A stretch of DNA of 51,798 nucleotides from Acidobacteriota bacterium (GTDB lineage: Bacteria > Acidobacteriota > Vicinamibacteria > Vicinamibacterales > CAVVIG01). Made by a program: the position numbers and the translations under genes. Under the pieces are notes generated by a model. That model was not told where the DNA came from and did not search any database. It saw only the letters and a list, made by a program, of their open reading frames with translations. Location of the stretch: NCBI GenBank assembly GCA_018268955.1, contig JAFDVO010000016.1, positions 1 through 51,798 on the forward strand. Reading direction: 5' to 3'. Numbering within the stretch: the first letter of the stretch is position 1; each line of letters begins with the position of its first letter. This document shows positions 25,121-32,833 of the stretch, piece by piece.

Positions 25121-25672
25121 ATGGCCAAACGACCCGCAACGAAGAAGACAGGCACACGTGCGTCCGGCCGAAAGACCGCCGCACGGCGCGCGGTGAAGAA
25201 GAGCACGCGTACCTCCGCCAAGGCGTCAGGCGCACGCGCGACGGTGCGCCGGCCGAAGGCCCGCGCAGCCAAGCCCCGCGTCGCGCGCCCTGCGCCGCTG
25301 TTCCAGCCTGTGACCGGCGCGGAACTCCGCAACATCGGACACGTCCAACTGGAAGTGGGACGCGCCGGCGCCGCGCGGGTCAAGCGGATGATCTATCCCC
25401 CGGGATTCCACTGGGCGGCCGACATGAAGCCGGTGACCGGCACTGACCTCTGCATGCACGCGCACGTCGGGTTCCTGGCCCACGGCGAGATCCACATCGA
25501 GTACGCGGATGGATGCGTGGTCGAGTTCCGGGCTCCCCAGATCGTCGAGATCGCGCCGGGCCACGATGGCTGGGTGGTGGGCCGCGAGCCGGTGGTGCTC
25601 ATCGAGATCGACTTCGAGCGGCAGACCGCGGAGAAGCTGGGCCTCATCGAGCACAGGCACGAGGGACGGTAG
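25121..25672 (+). CDS. cupin protein with histone H1-like basic N-terminal tail
   Basis: The 183-residue protein has two parts. Residues 1-60 are a Lys/Arg/Ala/Thr/Pro tail (KRPATKKTGTRASGRKTAAR, then KKSTRTSAKASGARA, then RRPKARAAKPRVARP), like bacterial histone H1-type or AlgP-like tails that bind nucleic acid. Residues 61-183 form a small cupin: IYPPGFHWAADMKP, HAHVGFLAHGEIHIEYADG and EIAPGHDGWVVGREPVVLIE, with His residues that could bind a metal. ATG 25121 is chosen for GAGGAG 4 nt upstream. It is followed at 16 bp by the MFS exporter gene, so both may share a transcript. I know no characterised protein with this pairing. Confidence 0.75.
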   Translation: MAKRPATKKTGTRASGRKTAARRAVKKSTRTSAKASGARATVRRPKARAAKPRVARPAPLFQPVTGAELRNIGHVQLEVGRAGAARVKRMIYPPGFHWAADMKPVTGTDLCMHAHVGFLAHGEIHIEYADGCVVEFRAPQIVEIAPGHDGWVVGREPVVLIEIDFERQTAEKLGLIEHRHEGR

Positions 25673-25688
25673 AAGTTAGGATCACGGC

Positions 25689-27332
25689 ATGTCGACTTCG
25701 TCGGAACCGGTATATGTGACGTCGGGGCTGCTGCGGCTGACGAGGCCGCAGTTGATTGGGACCATGACGGGGTTGCTGCTGGCCGCCTTGCTCGCGGCCA
25801 TCGACCAGACCATCGTCGGCACCGCGGAGCCCCGGATCATTGCGTCGCTCCAGGGCTTCGATCGGTATCCGTGGGTGGCAACGATCTACCTGCTGTCGTC
25901 GACGGTGTCCGTGCCCATCTTCGCGAGCCTGTCGGACCGCTATGGTCGCAAGCCGTTCTTCATGCTCGGCGCGCTCCTCTTCGTTGTCGCCTCGGCGCTG
26001 TGCGGTGCCGCGGGGGACCTCACGTTCCTGCCGATTGACGGCATGGGCCAGCTGATCGTGTTCCGGGGCCTGCAGGGGATCGGCGGGGGCATGGTGACCG
26101 GCATCCTGTTCACGATCGTCGGTGACATCTTCTCGCCGCTCGAGCGCGGCCGCTACCAGGGCCTGTTCGCCGCCCTGTGGGGCATCGCGTCGATCTTCGG
26201 GCCGACGCTTGGTGGCTGGCTGACGGACAACTGGTCGTGGCGTGCGTGCTTCTACGTCAACCTGCCGGTCGGTGCGATCGCGCTCGCGGCCATCTACTTC
26301 GAGTTCCCGCACATGAAGCCGAAGGGCTCCTCGCGGCAGCTTGACTGGGGCGGGTTTGCCACGCTGATCGGGACGGTCGTGCCGCTCCTCCTGGCGCTCA
26401 CGTGGGCGACGCAGTACGGGTGGACCTCCACGCGTGTGCTCTCGCTGATTGGCCTATCGGTCGTGATGCTCGTCGCGCTGCTGATCGTCGAGTCGAAGGC
26501 GGCCGAGCCGATCATTCCGCTGGAGCTCTTCGGCGATCCGGTGATTGCGATCTGCTCGACCGCCGCGTTCGTCCTCGGCATGGGGATGTTCGGCACGATC
26601 ATCTACCTGCCGCTCTTCATGCAGGGCGTGCTCGGGGTGTCGGCCACGCAGTCGGGCAACCTCCTGACGCCCCTGCTCATGGGCACGGTGGTGGCCAGCA
26701 TCATCGGCGGCCAGACGATTTCGCGGACCGGCGAGTACAAGCTGCAGGGGATTGTCGGGTCGATCCTCATTGCCATCGGCATGGTGCTCTTCGCGCGCAT
26801 GGACGGCGAGACGGCGCGGAGCTATGTCGCGTTCGCCATGGTGCTGGCAGGTCTGGGCATGGGGTTCCTGCAGCCGGTGTACACGCTCGCCGTGCAGAAC
26901 GTGGCGCCGCGCGCGCGCATGGGCGCGGCGACCTCGTCCACCATCTTCTTCCGGTCGATCGGCTCCACGGTCGGCGTGGCCGCGTTCGGCTCGGTGATGC
27001 TCACGCAGTACCACGACGAGTTCACCAGGTCGATTCCGCCTGGCGTCCCTGAGCAGGCACTGAAGTACTTCGAGAATCCGCTGCTGCTCGTCCAGGTGCG
27101 GCCGCAGCTCGAGCAGATGTTCGGCCGCGCGCCCGGGGGACTCCAGTTGCTGCAGACGCTCTTCCTCGATGTGAAGACCGCGCTGATGCACGGGCTGCAG
27201 GAGATCTTCTTCTGGAGCGCCGTCATCATGGGCGCGTCCATCGTGCTGCACCTGTTCCTGCGGCGCGTGCCGCTCCGCGGGAAGCCGTCCGCGGACGATG
27301 CGGCTGCGGCGGCGGCCGCGTCCGTTCACTGA
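25689..27332 (+). CDS. DHA2-family multidrug exporter (MFS)
   Basis: The 547-residue protein has about 14 membrane helices, typical of EmrB/QacA-type proton-driven drug exporters in the inner membrane. Family landmarks include LDQT-like AIDQTIVGTAEPRI in helix 1, SLSDRYGRKPFFMLG (motif A) after helix 2, and GNLLTPLLMGTVVASIIGG. A hydrophilic segment near residues 430-480 sits before the last helix, and the C-terminus is an Ala-rich cytoplasmic tail. No EmrA-like adaptor or TetR/MarR regulator is next to it. The upstream cupin gene ends 16 bp before this start. Confidence 0.88.
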   Translation: MSTSSEPVYVTSGLLRLTRPQLIGTMTGLLLAALLAAIDQTIVGTAEPRIIASLQGFDRYPWVATIYLLSSTVSVPIFASLSDRYGRKPFFMLGALLFVVASALCGAAGDLTFLPIDGMGQLIVFRGLQGIGGGMVTGILFTIVGDIFSPLERGRYQGLFAALWGIASIFGPTLGGWLTDNWSWRACFYVNLPVGAIALAAIYFEFPHMKPKGSSRQLDWGGFATLIGTVVPLLLALTWATQYGWTSTRVLSLIGLSVVMLVALLIVESKAAEPIIPLELFGDPVIAICSTAAFVLGMGMFGTIIYLPLFMQGVLGVSATQSGNLLTPLLMGTVVASIIGGQTISRTGEYKLQGIVGSILIAIGMVLFARMDGETARSYVAFAMVLAGLGMGFLQPVYTLAVQNVAPRARMGAATSSTIFFRSIGSTVGVAAFGSVMLTQYHDEFTRSIPPGVPEQALKYFENPLLLVQVRPQLEQMFGRAPGGLQLLQTLFLDVKTALMHGLQEIFFWSAVIMGASIVLHLFLRRVPLRGKPSADDAAAAAAASVH

Positions 27333-27400
27333 GCGGCCGACCGACGAGGCTCGCATACGGTACGAGCGCACAGGCGCACCAGCAGGTCCCGCGGAAGCGC

Positions 27401-27437
27401 TTGACAACGCCAGTGAATGTAGTTAGTTTCACTACAT
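27401..27437 (+). promoter_or_regulatory. promoter with overlapping palindromic operator of the TA module
   Basis: TTGACA (27401-27406) and TAGTTT (27424-27429) are 17 bp apart. The -10 lies in the 7-bp centre of an inverted repeat: ATGTAGT (27417-27423) and ACTACAT (27431-27437). ATG 27439 begins 2 bp later. This fits autorepression by the antitoxin or toxin-antitoxin complex. The predicted transcript start (about 27436) leaves almost no leader. Confidence 0.75.
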
Positions 27438-27438
27438 C

Positions 27439-27684
27439 ATGAGCGCTGGAGTTACGGCGGCAGAGGCGAATCGGTATTTCTCGAAGCTCCTGCGCGACGC
27501 GCAGAACGGCAAGAGCGTCACGATCACCAGCCATGGCCGGCCCGTGGCAAGGCTCGTCCCCGTGTCTGCGCGTGACGCCGGTCGCGCGGCTGCGAAGTCG
27601 GCGCTGATCGAGCGCCTCGGCAGCCAGGAAGCTGCACAGCCGATCGGTCGCTGGACACGCGACGAGCTCTACGAGGACGCGTGA
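27439..27684 (+). CDS. Phd/YefM-type antitoxin
   Basis: The 81-residue protein has the Phd/YefM N-terminal fold: VTAAEANRYFSKLLRDAQNG, KSVTITSHGRPVARLVPV. A C-terminal tail follows (ERLGSQEAAQPIGRWTRDEL) that would wrap the toxin. It should bind its own promoter palindrome at 27417-27437 and neutralise the PIN protein encoded directly after it. Translation probably starts on a nearly leaderless mRNA because no ribosome-binding site fits between the promoter and ATG. The stop overlaps the toxin start by 4 nt (GTGA). Confidence 0.9.
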   Translation: MSAGVTAAEANRYFSKLLRDAQNGKSVTITSHGRPVARLVPVSARDAGRAAAKSALIERLGSQEAAQPIGRWTRDELYEDA

Positions 27685-28127
27685 CGCCGATTGCCATCGA
27701 CACCAACGTGTTGGTGTATGCCGAGGGCCTGAACGGGGTGGAGCGCCGTGACGCGGCCCTTGCCCTCCTGCAGCAACTCGATCCGGAAACCACGTATCTT
27801 CCGGCGCAGGTCCTGGCCGAGCTGTTTCACGTCCTGGTCAGGAAAGCGCGCCTCACGCGCGCGGCTGCCGAGCGGATCGTGCTCAGCTGGGGCGAGACGT
27901 TTCCGATCATCGAGACGTCATCCGACGTCACCCTCCTGGCGATGACGCTCTCGCGCGATCACGACGTCTCCACCTGGGATGCCATCATCCTGGCCGCTGC
28001 TGCTGATGCGCGATGCCGCGTCCTGCTCTCGGAAGACCTGCAGGATGGGTTCTGCTGGGGTGGCGTCACCGTCGTGAACCCGTTCGCCGCGCCACCTCAC
28101 GACCGTCTTCGCAGGCTGCTGGCGTAG
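27681..28127 (+). CDS. PIN-domain ribonuclease toxin (VapC-like)
   Basis: The 148-residue protein carries the acidic metal-binding residues of PIN nucleases in order: D7 in AIDTNVLVYAE, E in VLAELFHVLV, D in STWDAIILAAA, and a final acidic SEDLQDGF. PIN toxins cleave tRNA or rRNA when the antitoxin is degraded. It starts at GTG overlapping the antitoxin stop by 4 nt. All four acidic positions are present, so it looks intact. The next gene, rsmH, starts only 6 nt after the stop, so the toxin and the methyltransferase are likely on one mRNA. Confidence 0.9.
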   Translation: MTPIAIDTNVLVYAEGLNGVERRDAALALLQQLDPETTYLPAQVLAELFHVLVRKARLTRAAAERIVLSWGETFPIIETSSDVTLLAMTLSRDHDVSTWDAIILAAAADARCRVLLSEDLQDGFCWGGVTVVNPFAAPPHDRLRRLLA

Positions 28128-28133
28128 GTCCCG

Positions 28134-29189
28134 ATGGCAGACGAGTCACTCAAGCGCATCCGCAGGCCGCGTTACCACGGCACGCATCCACGTGCCTTCC
28201 ACGAGAAGTACAAAGAGCTCAATCCGGAGCAGTACGCTGCCGACGTCGCGAAAGTGGTGGCCTCCGGCAAGACACCGGCTGGCAGCCATCGGCCGATCAT
28301 GGTTGCCGAGATCCTCGACGTGCTCGCGCCGCAGCCGGGCGACGTCGCGGTCGACGCGACGCTCGGATACGGCGGTCACAGCCGGGAGCTGCTGCAGCGC
28401 ATCCTTCCTGGTGGGCGGCTCCTCGCGCTGGACGTGGACCCGATCGAGCTGCCGAAAACCGAAGGGCGCTTGCGCGCCGAGGGCTTCGGCACCGAGGCTC
28501 TCGTCGTGAGGCGGAGCAACTATGCGGGCCTGCTGCGCGTGCTGGCGGAGGAGGGGCTGCCGCCGGCCGACGTGATTCTCGCCGACCTCGGGCTCTCGTC
28601 GATGCAGATCGACAATCCGGCGCGTGGCTTCACCTTCAAGCGTGAAGGTCCGCTCGATCTGCGGATGAACCCGGATCGTGGAAGGCCGGCCTCCGCACTG
28701 CTCGCGTCGCTCGACCCGCCACGGCTCGCACGGATGCTGGACGAGCATGCGGACCAGCGCAGCGCGCTACCGCTCGCGCAGGCCATCATCGCAGCCGGGG
28801 CCTCTTCACCTATCATGACGACGACGCAGCTGGCGGGGGTCGTGCGCGGGTATGCTGCGGCGCATCTGGATGAGGTTGCGCCGGGCGGTGACGTGGAGGG
28901 GGCGGTTCGCCGCGTCTTCCAGGCGCTGCGCATTGCCGTCAACGAGGAGTTCACGGCGCTCGAGACCTTCCTGCGTCACCTGCCGGACTGCGTCGCCAGC
29001 GGCGGACGCATCGCCATTCTCACCTTCCACTCGGGCGAGGATCGCCGTGTCAAGCAGGCGTTCAAGGCAGGCCTCTCGGCCGGAATCTACCAGCGAATTG
29101 CAGAAAACGTGGAACTCGCGAGCCCTGCCGAGCGTCAATCTAATCCGCGGTCGTCGTCCGCCAAGCTGCGGTGGGCTATCAGACGGTGA
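28134..29189 (+). CDS. rsmH: 16S rRNA C1402 N4-methyltransferase RsmH, N-terminally extended
   Basis: RsmH methylates N4 of C1402 in the ribosomal P site with S-adenosylmethionine. Motifs present are VDATLGYGGHSREL (SAM site), ILADLGLSSMQIDN, the RGFTF-EGPLDLRMN segment, FQALRIAVNEEF, FHSGEDRRVKQAF (usually HSLEDR) and the end SNPRSSSAKLRWAIR. The 351-residue product is longer than usual at the N-terminus: about 45 residues (RPRYHGTHPRAFHEKYKELN) precede the normal HRPIMV start. The gene stands directly after a toxin-antitoxin pair, with no mraZ, ftsL or ftsI nearby, unlike the usual dcw cluster. It may be the only copy or a second, specialised form. Confidence 0.87.
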   Translation: MADESLKRIRRPRYHGTHPRAFHEKYKELNPEQYAADVAKVVASGKTPAGSHRPIMVAEILDVLAPQPGDVAVDATLGYGGHSRELLQRILPGGRLLALDVDPIELPKTEGRLRAEGFGTEALVVRRSNYAGLLRVLAEEGLPPADVILADLGLSSMQIDNPARGFTFKREGPLDLRMNPDRGRPASALLASLDPPRLARMLDEHADQRSALPLAQAIIAAGASSPIMTTTQLAGVVRGYAAAHLDEVAPGGDVEGAVRRVFQALRIAVNEEFTALETFLRHLPDCVASGGRIAILTFHSGEDRRVKQAFKAGLSAGIYQRIAENVELASPAERQSNPRSSSAKLRWAIRR

Positions 29190-29243
29190 ATGGGCTGCCG
29201 GCTCCCGGCAGGCTACGATCGCTGAAAGAAGGAGTTCGCAGTA

Positions 29244-29633
29244 ATGAAGCGTTTCGGATTGACGGTGCTGTTCACGACCCTCCTGGCGGCCATGCCCTTC
29301 GCGCAGAGCGCGCCCGCCCCGGAGGTGTTCGGCGAGTGGGAGATGACCACGGTCTCGCCGGTGGGTGAGAACACGAACACAGTGGAGTTCAGGAAGGACG
29401 GAGAGGTCGTCAAGGCGTTGGCGAAGAGCCCACAGGGCGAGCGCCCGTACGACAGCGTCGCCGTCGACGGCAACAAGGTGACCCTGGTGCTGACGATCGA
29501 CTTCCAGGGGCAGCCGATGACGATCACCTACATGGGGACGCTGGCCGACAACCAGATCAACGGGTCGGCCGACTTCGGCGGCCTGGCGCAGGGCAGCTTC
29601 TCCGCGAAGAAGAAAGACGCCGCCGCGAAGTAG
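29244..29633 (+). CDS. small secreted beta-rich protein of unknown function
   Basis: The 129-residue protein has a signal peptide (KRFGLTVLFTTLLAAMPFAQ) and a mature part with alternating beta-strands (TVEFRKDGEVVKALA, KVTLVLTIDFQGQPMTITYM, INGSADFGGLAQGSFSAKK). The pattern resembles small periplasmic proteins seen in Acidobacteriota that are annotated only as hypothetical. AAGGAG lies 9 nt before ATG. It lies 54 bp after rsmH, on the same strand, and a hairpin follows the stop codon. Confidence 0.72.
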   Translation: MKRFGLTVLFTTLLAAMPFAQSAPAPEVFGEWEMTTVSPVGENTNTVEFRKDGEVVKALAKSPQGERPYDSVAVDGNKVTLVLTIDFQGQPMTITYMGTLADNQINGSADFGGLAQGSFSAKKKDAAAK

Positions 29634-29642
29634 GCATCAGTG

Positions 29643-29676
29643 TGCCGGCGGGGTATCTCACCAGGCCTCGCCGGCA
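29643..29676. terminator. hairpin between convergent genes
   Basis: TGCCGGCG (29643-29650) pairs perfectly with CGCCGGCA (29669-29676) across an 18-nt loop. It sits between the small secreted protein gene and the RND gene. There is no T tract. Confidence 0.55.
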
Positions 29677-29709
29677 TCGTCCTCCTTGACCGCCCGCCCG
29701 AACGTCCTC

Positions 29710-32700
29710 TCACGCCTTCTGCGTCGCCGCCTCACCCACGGACGGCCGCCATCGTCGTAGCAGATCCCTGAACGTGCGATTCGCCACCGACTGCTCGAGC
29801 GCGTCGAACTTCAGGTACGCCGCCGGCACGAGCAGCAATGTCAGGAACAGGCACAAGGACTGGCCGCCAATAATCGTGACCGCGATGGCAGAGCGTTGCG
29901 CACCGCCGATCCCCAGCCCGAGCGCCGTCGGAATCAGGCCGGCGATGATGGCACTCGTGGTCATCAGGATGGGACGGAGCCTGGTCATGCACGCACGCTC
30001 CAGCGCCTGGTGCAATGGCAGGCCCTGCGCGCGGAGCACGTTCGTGTAGTCCACCTGCAGGATCGAGTTCTTCTTCACGATACCGAAGAGCAGAAGGATG
30101 CCGAGCGCGCTCCAGAGATTGAGCGTGCGGTTCGTGGCCCACAGGGTGAAGAGCGCGAAGGGCACGGAGAGCGGCAGCACCACCATGATGACGATCGGCT
30201 GGATGAAGCTCTCGAACTGTGCGGCGAGCACCATGTAGACGAAGATGCTCGCGAGCGCGATGGCCATGAGCAGGTTGTCGGTCGTCTCATCGAGATTCCG
30301 GGTCTGGCCCTGGAAGCGGGCCGTGTACCCAGGCGGCATGTGCAGGTCGGCCACGAGCGCGCGCACGTCATTCGAGGCCTCGTCGAGCGCATGGCCGGGG
30401 GCCACGTCGCCGCTGAAGCTGATCGAGAACTGCCGGTTGGTCCGCGTGATGCGCGTCGGCCCGAAGCCGCGGCGCAGGTGCGCGATGTTGTCGATGCGGA
30501 CCGGATTGCCCGTCATCGACTGGACCGTCAGCTTCCCGACGGCGTCGATGTCGCGCCGCTGCGACTCGACGACCCGCATCTTCACCGGGTACTGCTCGCC
30601 CGCCTCGCGGTAGGTCGAGATCTCGTCGTCGCCAGCGACCATCAGGCGCAGCGTGTTCCCCACCGTTGCCATGCGCACACCGAGATCCGCGGCGCGCGGA
30701 CGGTCCACGACGACCTGCACCTCAGGGCTCGCGTTGCTGTAATCGGTTCGGGAGTCGACGATGCTGGGCGTCTGCTTCGCCTTCTCGAGCAGCCGCTGCG
30801 AGAAGTCGTACAGCCTGTCGATGTCCGGCCCAAGGAGCGAGACGTTGATGGACGACCCGCCGCCATTGCCGCCGCCCGACAGCGGGTTCCGTGCGACGAC
30901 CGTCGGGTTGGCGCCGGGATGCTTCGCCATGACGCGGCGCACGCGGGCAATCACCTGGTCCTGTGTCACCGAGCGCTGGTCGATTGGCAACAGGTAGAAG
31001 AACACGTGGAAGTGCGTGTAGCGGTCTGCGCCGGCGAGGTACGAGACGCTGGCGACGCCGTCCTGCTCGCCAATCTCCTTGACGATCTGCCTGGCGATCT
31101 CCGTCGTGCCTTCGAGCGACGTACCCTGCGGGGTATCCACGTGGACCACGAACTCGCCCATGTCCTCATTCGGCACGAACGTGCGGCCGACCATGCGGTT
31201 GAGCGGGAATGTGAGCGCGAAGACGAGGACCGAGAGGCCGATGATGGCCCACGGGTGCGCCAGCGTCCACCGCAGCGAGCGGCCGTACCACTGTTCCACC
31301 CGGTGGAACACGCCTCGCTCTTTCGTCCCCTTGTCGCCTTCCGCATCCGCCAGGTGCAGGAAGCGCGAGCTGAGCATCGGCGTCAGCGTGAAGCTCACGA
31401 GCATCGACACCAGGATCGAGAACGCCATCGTCCATCCGAACGGGTAGATGAAGCGGCGGGCGTAGCCGGTCATGAACGCGACCGGAAGGAAGATGACGAC
31501 AAGCGAGAGCGTGGTCGCCATCACCGGCAATGCCACTTCGCGGGTGCCGTCGATCGCCGCCTGGAACGGAGACGACCCGTGTTCCTCGATGTGGCGGAAG
31601 ATGTTCTCCAGGACCACGATCGCGTCGTCGATCACGATGCCGACCGCCAGCGTGAGGGCGAGCAGCGTCATGTTGTTCAGCGTGAAGTCCATCGCCTTCA
31701 TCAGGGTGAACGTCGCGATGATCGAGGCGGGGATGGCGAGCGCCGAGATCAGGACGGCCCTGACGTTGCGGATGAACAGCAGCACCACGAGGGCGGCCAG
31801 CAGGCTCCCCCAGAGCAGGTGCTCCTCGAGGGAGGCGATCGACGCGTAGATGAACTTCGAATCGTCGGTGTTGAGCGTCAGCGTGACCCCACGCGGGAGC
31901 GTCTGGCGGATCGTGGTGAGCCTGGCTTTGACCGCCTCCGTGACCTTGATCGTGTTCTCGCCGGACGCGCGGCGGACCTCGAGCTGGACCGCGGGGCTCC
32001 CGTCCTGCATGTACATCGACGTGAGCACGCGCTGCACGGAGTCTTCGGCGTATCCGATGTCGCTGATGCGCACCGGCGTGCCGTTCATCGTGGCGACGAT
32101 GATGTCGTTGAACTGCGGGGTGGCGTCGACCCGTCCGAGGGTGCGGAGGTCGACCTCCCACTTGCCCTGCTCCAGCGTGCCGCCGGGTGTCTCGACGTTC
32201 TCCTTCTGAATCGCGTCCCGCACCTGATCGATCGAGAGGCCATGGGCGTTCAGCTTCTCGATGTCGACGACCACGTGGATTTCACGGGGCCGATCGCCGC
32301 TGATCGTCACTGCGCCCACGCCGTCGACCGACTCGAGCGCGCGCTTCACCTGCTTGTCGGCGATCTCCGTGAGGGTCCGCAGGCTGGTGGAGCGGCTCGA
32401 GAGCAGCATGCTCATGATCGGGTCGGCGTCCGGGTCCTGCTTCTGGATGACCGGCGGCAGGACTTCGGGCGGGACCTGGCGCATGGCGCCGGCCACCTTC
32501 TCGCGGACGCTGTTCGCCGCGTCGTCCAGATCCTTCTCGAGAAGGAACCGGACGCTGATGCTCGCGGAGCCGCCAGCGCTGACCGTGGCGGACATGGTGT
32601 CGATGCCCGAGATGCCGCTGAGCGCGTTCTCCATCGGCATGATCACCGCGGAGGTCATCTCGTCGGGTGCGGCGCCTGGCAGGCGAAGCGAGACGTTGAC

Positions 32701-32829
32701 CGTCGCGGGGTCGGCGCGGGGGAAGAGGTCGACCCCCAGGTCCCTGAAGGAGAAGATGCCGAGCACGACCAGCGACATCACGAGCATGGTCGCGAAGACC
32801 GGGCGCCGGACGCAGAGTTCGGAGAGCAT
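29710..32829 (-). CDS. RND efflux pump inner-membrane subunit (HAE1 family)
   Basis: The 1039-residue protein is a proton-driven tripartite efflux transporter of the AcrB/MexB type. The N-terminus (RPVFATMLVMSLVVLGIFSF), the proton-relay pair in GIVIDDAIVVLENIFRH near residue 400, the matching Lys in GIVKKNSILQVDY near residue 940, and two large periplasmic porter regions are all present. Length is normal (1030-1050). It is the second gene after the adaptor subunit with a 4-bp gap. No outer-membrane TolC-like gene lies in the window, so the pump must use one encoded elsewhere. Substrates cannot be read from the sequence. Confidence 0.93.
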   Translation of the reverse strand: MLSELCVRRPVFATMLVMSLVVLGIFSFRDLGVDLFPRADPATVNVSLRLPGAAPDEMTSAVIMPMENALSGISGIDTMSATVSAGGSASISVRFLLEKDLDDAANSVREKVAGAMRQVPPEVLPPVIQKQDPDADPIMSMLLSSRSTSLRTLTEIADKQVKRALESVDGVGAVTISGDRPREIHVVVDIEKLNAHGLSIDQVRDAIQKENVETPGGTLEQGKWEVDLRTLGRVDATPQFNDIIVATMNGTPVRISDIGYAEDSVQRVLTSMYMQDGSPAVQLEVRRASGENTIKVTEAVKARLTTIRQTLPRGVTLTLNTDDSKFIYASIASLEEHLLWGSLLAALVVLLFIRNVRAVLISALAIPASIIATFTLMKAMDFTLNNMTLLALTLAVGIVIDDAIVVLENIFRHIEEHGSSPFQAAIDGTREVALPVMATTLSLVVIFLPVAFMTGYARRFIYPFGWTMAFSILVSMLVSFTLTPMLSSRFLHLADAEGDKGTKERGVFHRVEQWYGRSLRWTLAHPWAIIGLSVLVFALTFPLNRMVGRTFVPNEDMGEFVVHVDTPQGTSLEGTTEIARQIVKEIGEQDGVASVSYLAGADRYTHFHVFFYLLPIDQRSVTQDQVIARVRRVMAKHPGANPTVVARNPLSGGGNGGGSSINVSLLGPDIDRLYDFSQRLLEKAKQTPSIVDSRTDYSNASPEVQVVVDRPRAADLGVRMATVGNTLRLMVAGDDEISTYREAGEQYPVKMRVVESQRRDIDAVGKLTVQSMTGNPVRIDNIAHLRRGFGPTRITRTNRQFSISFSGDVAPGHALDEASNDVRALVADLHMPPGYTARFQGQTRNLDETTDNLLMAIALASIFVYMVLAAQFESFIQPIVIMVVLPLSVPFALFTLWATNRTLNLWSALGILLLFGIVKKNSILQVDYTNVLRAQGLPLHQALERACMTRLRPILMTTSAIIAGLIPTALGLGIGGAQRSAIAVTIIGGQSLCLFLTLLLVPAAYLKFDALEQSVANRTFRDLLRRWRPSVGEAATQKA

Positions 32830-32833
32830 CGGC

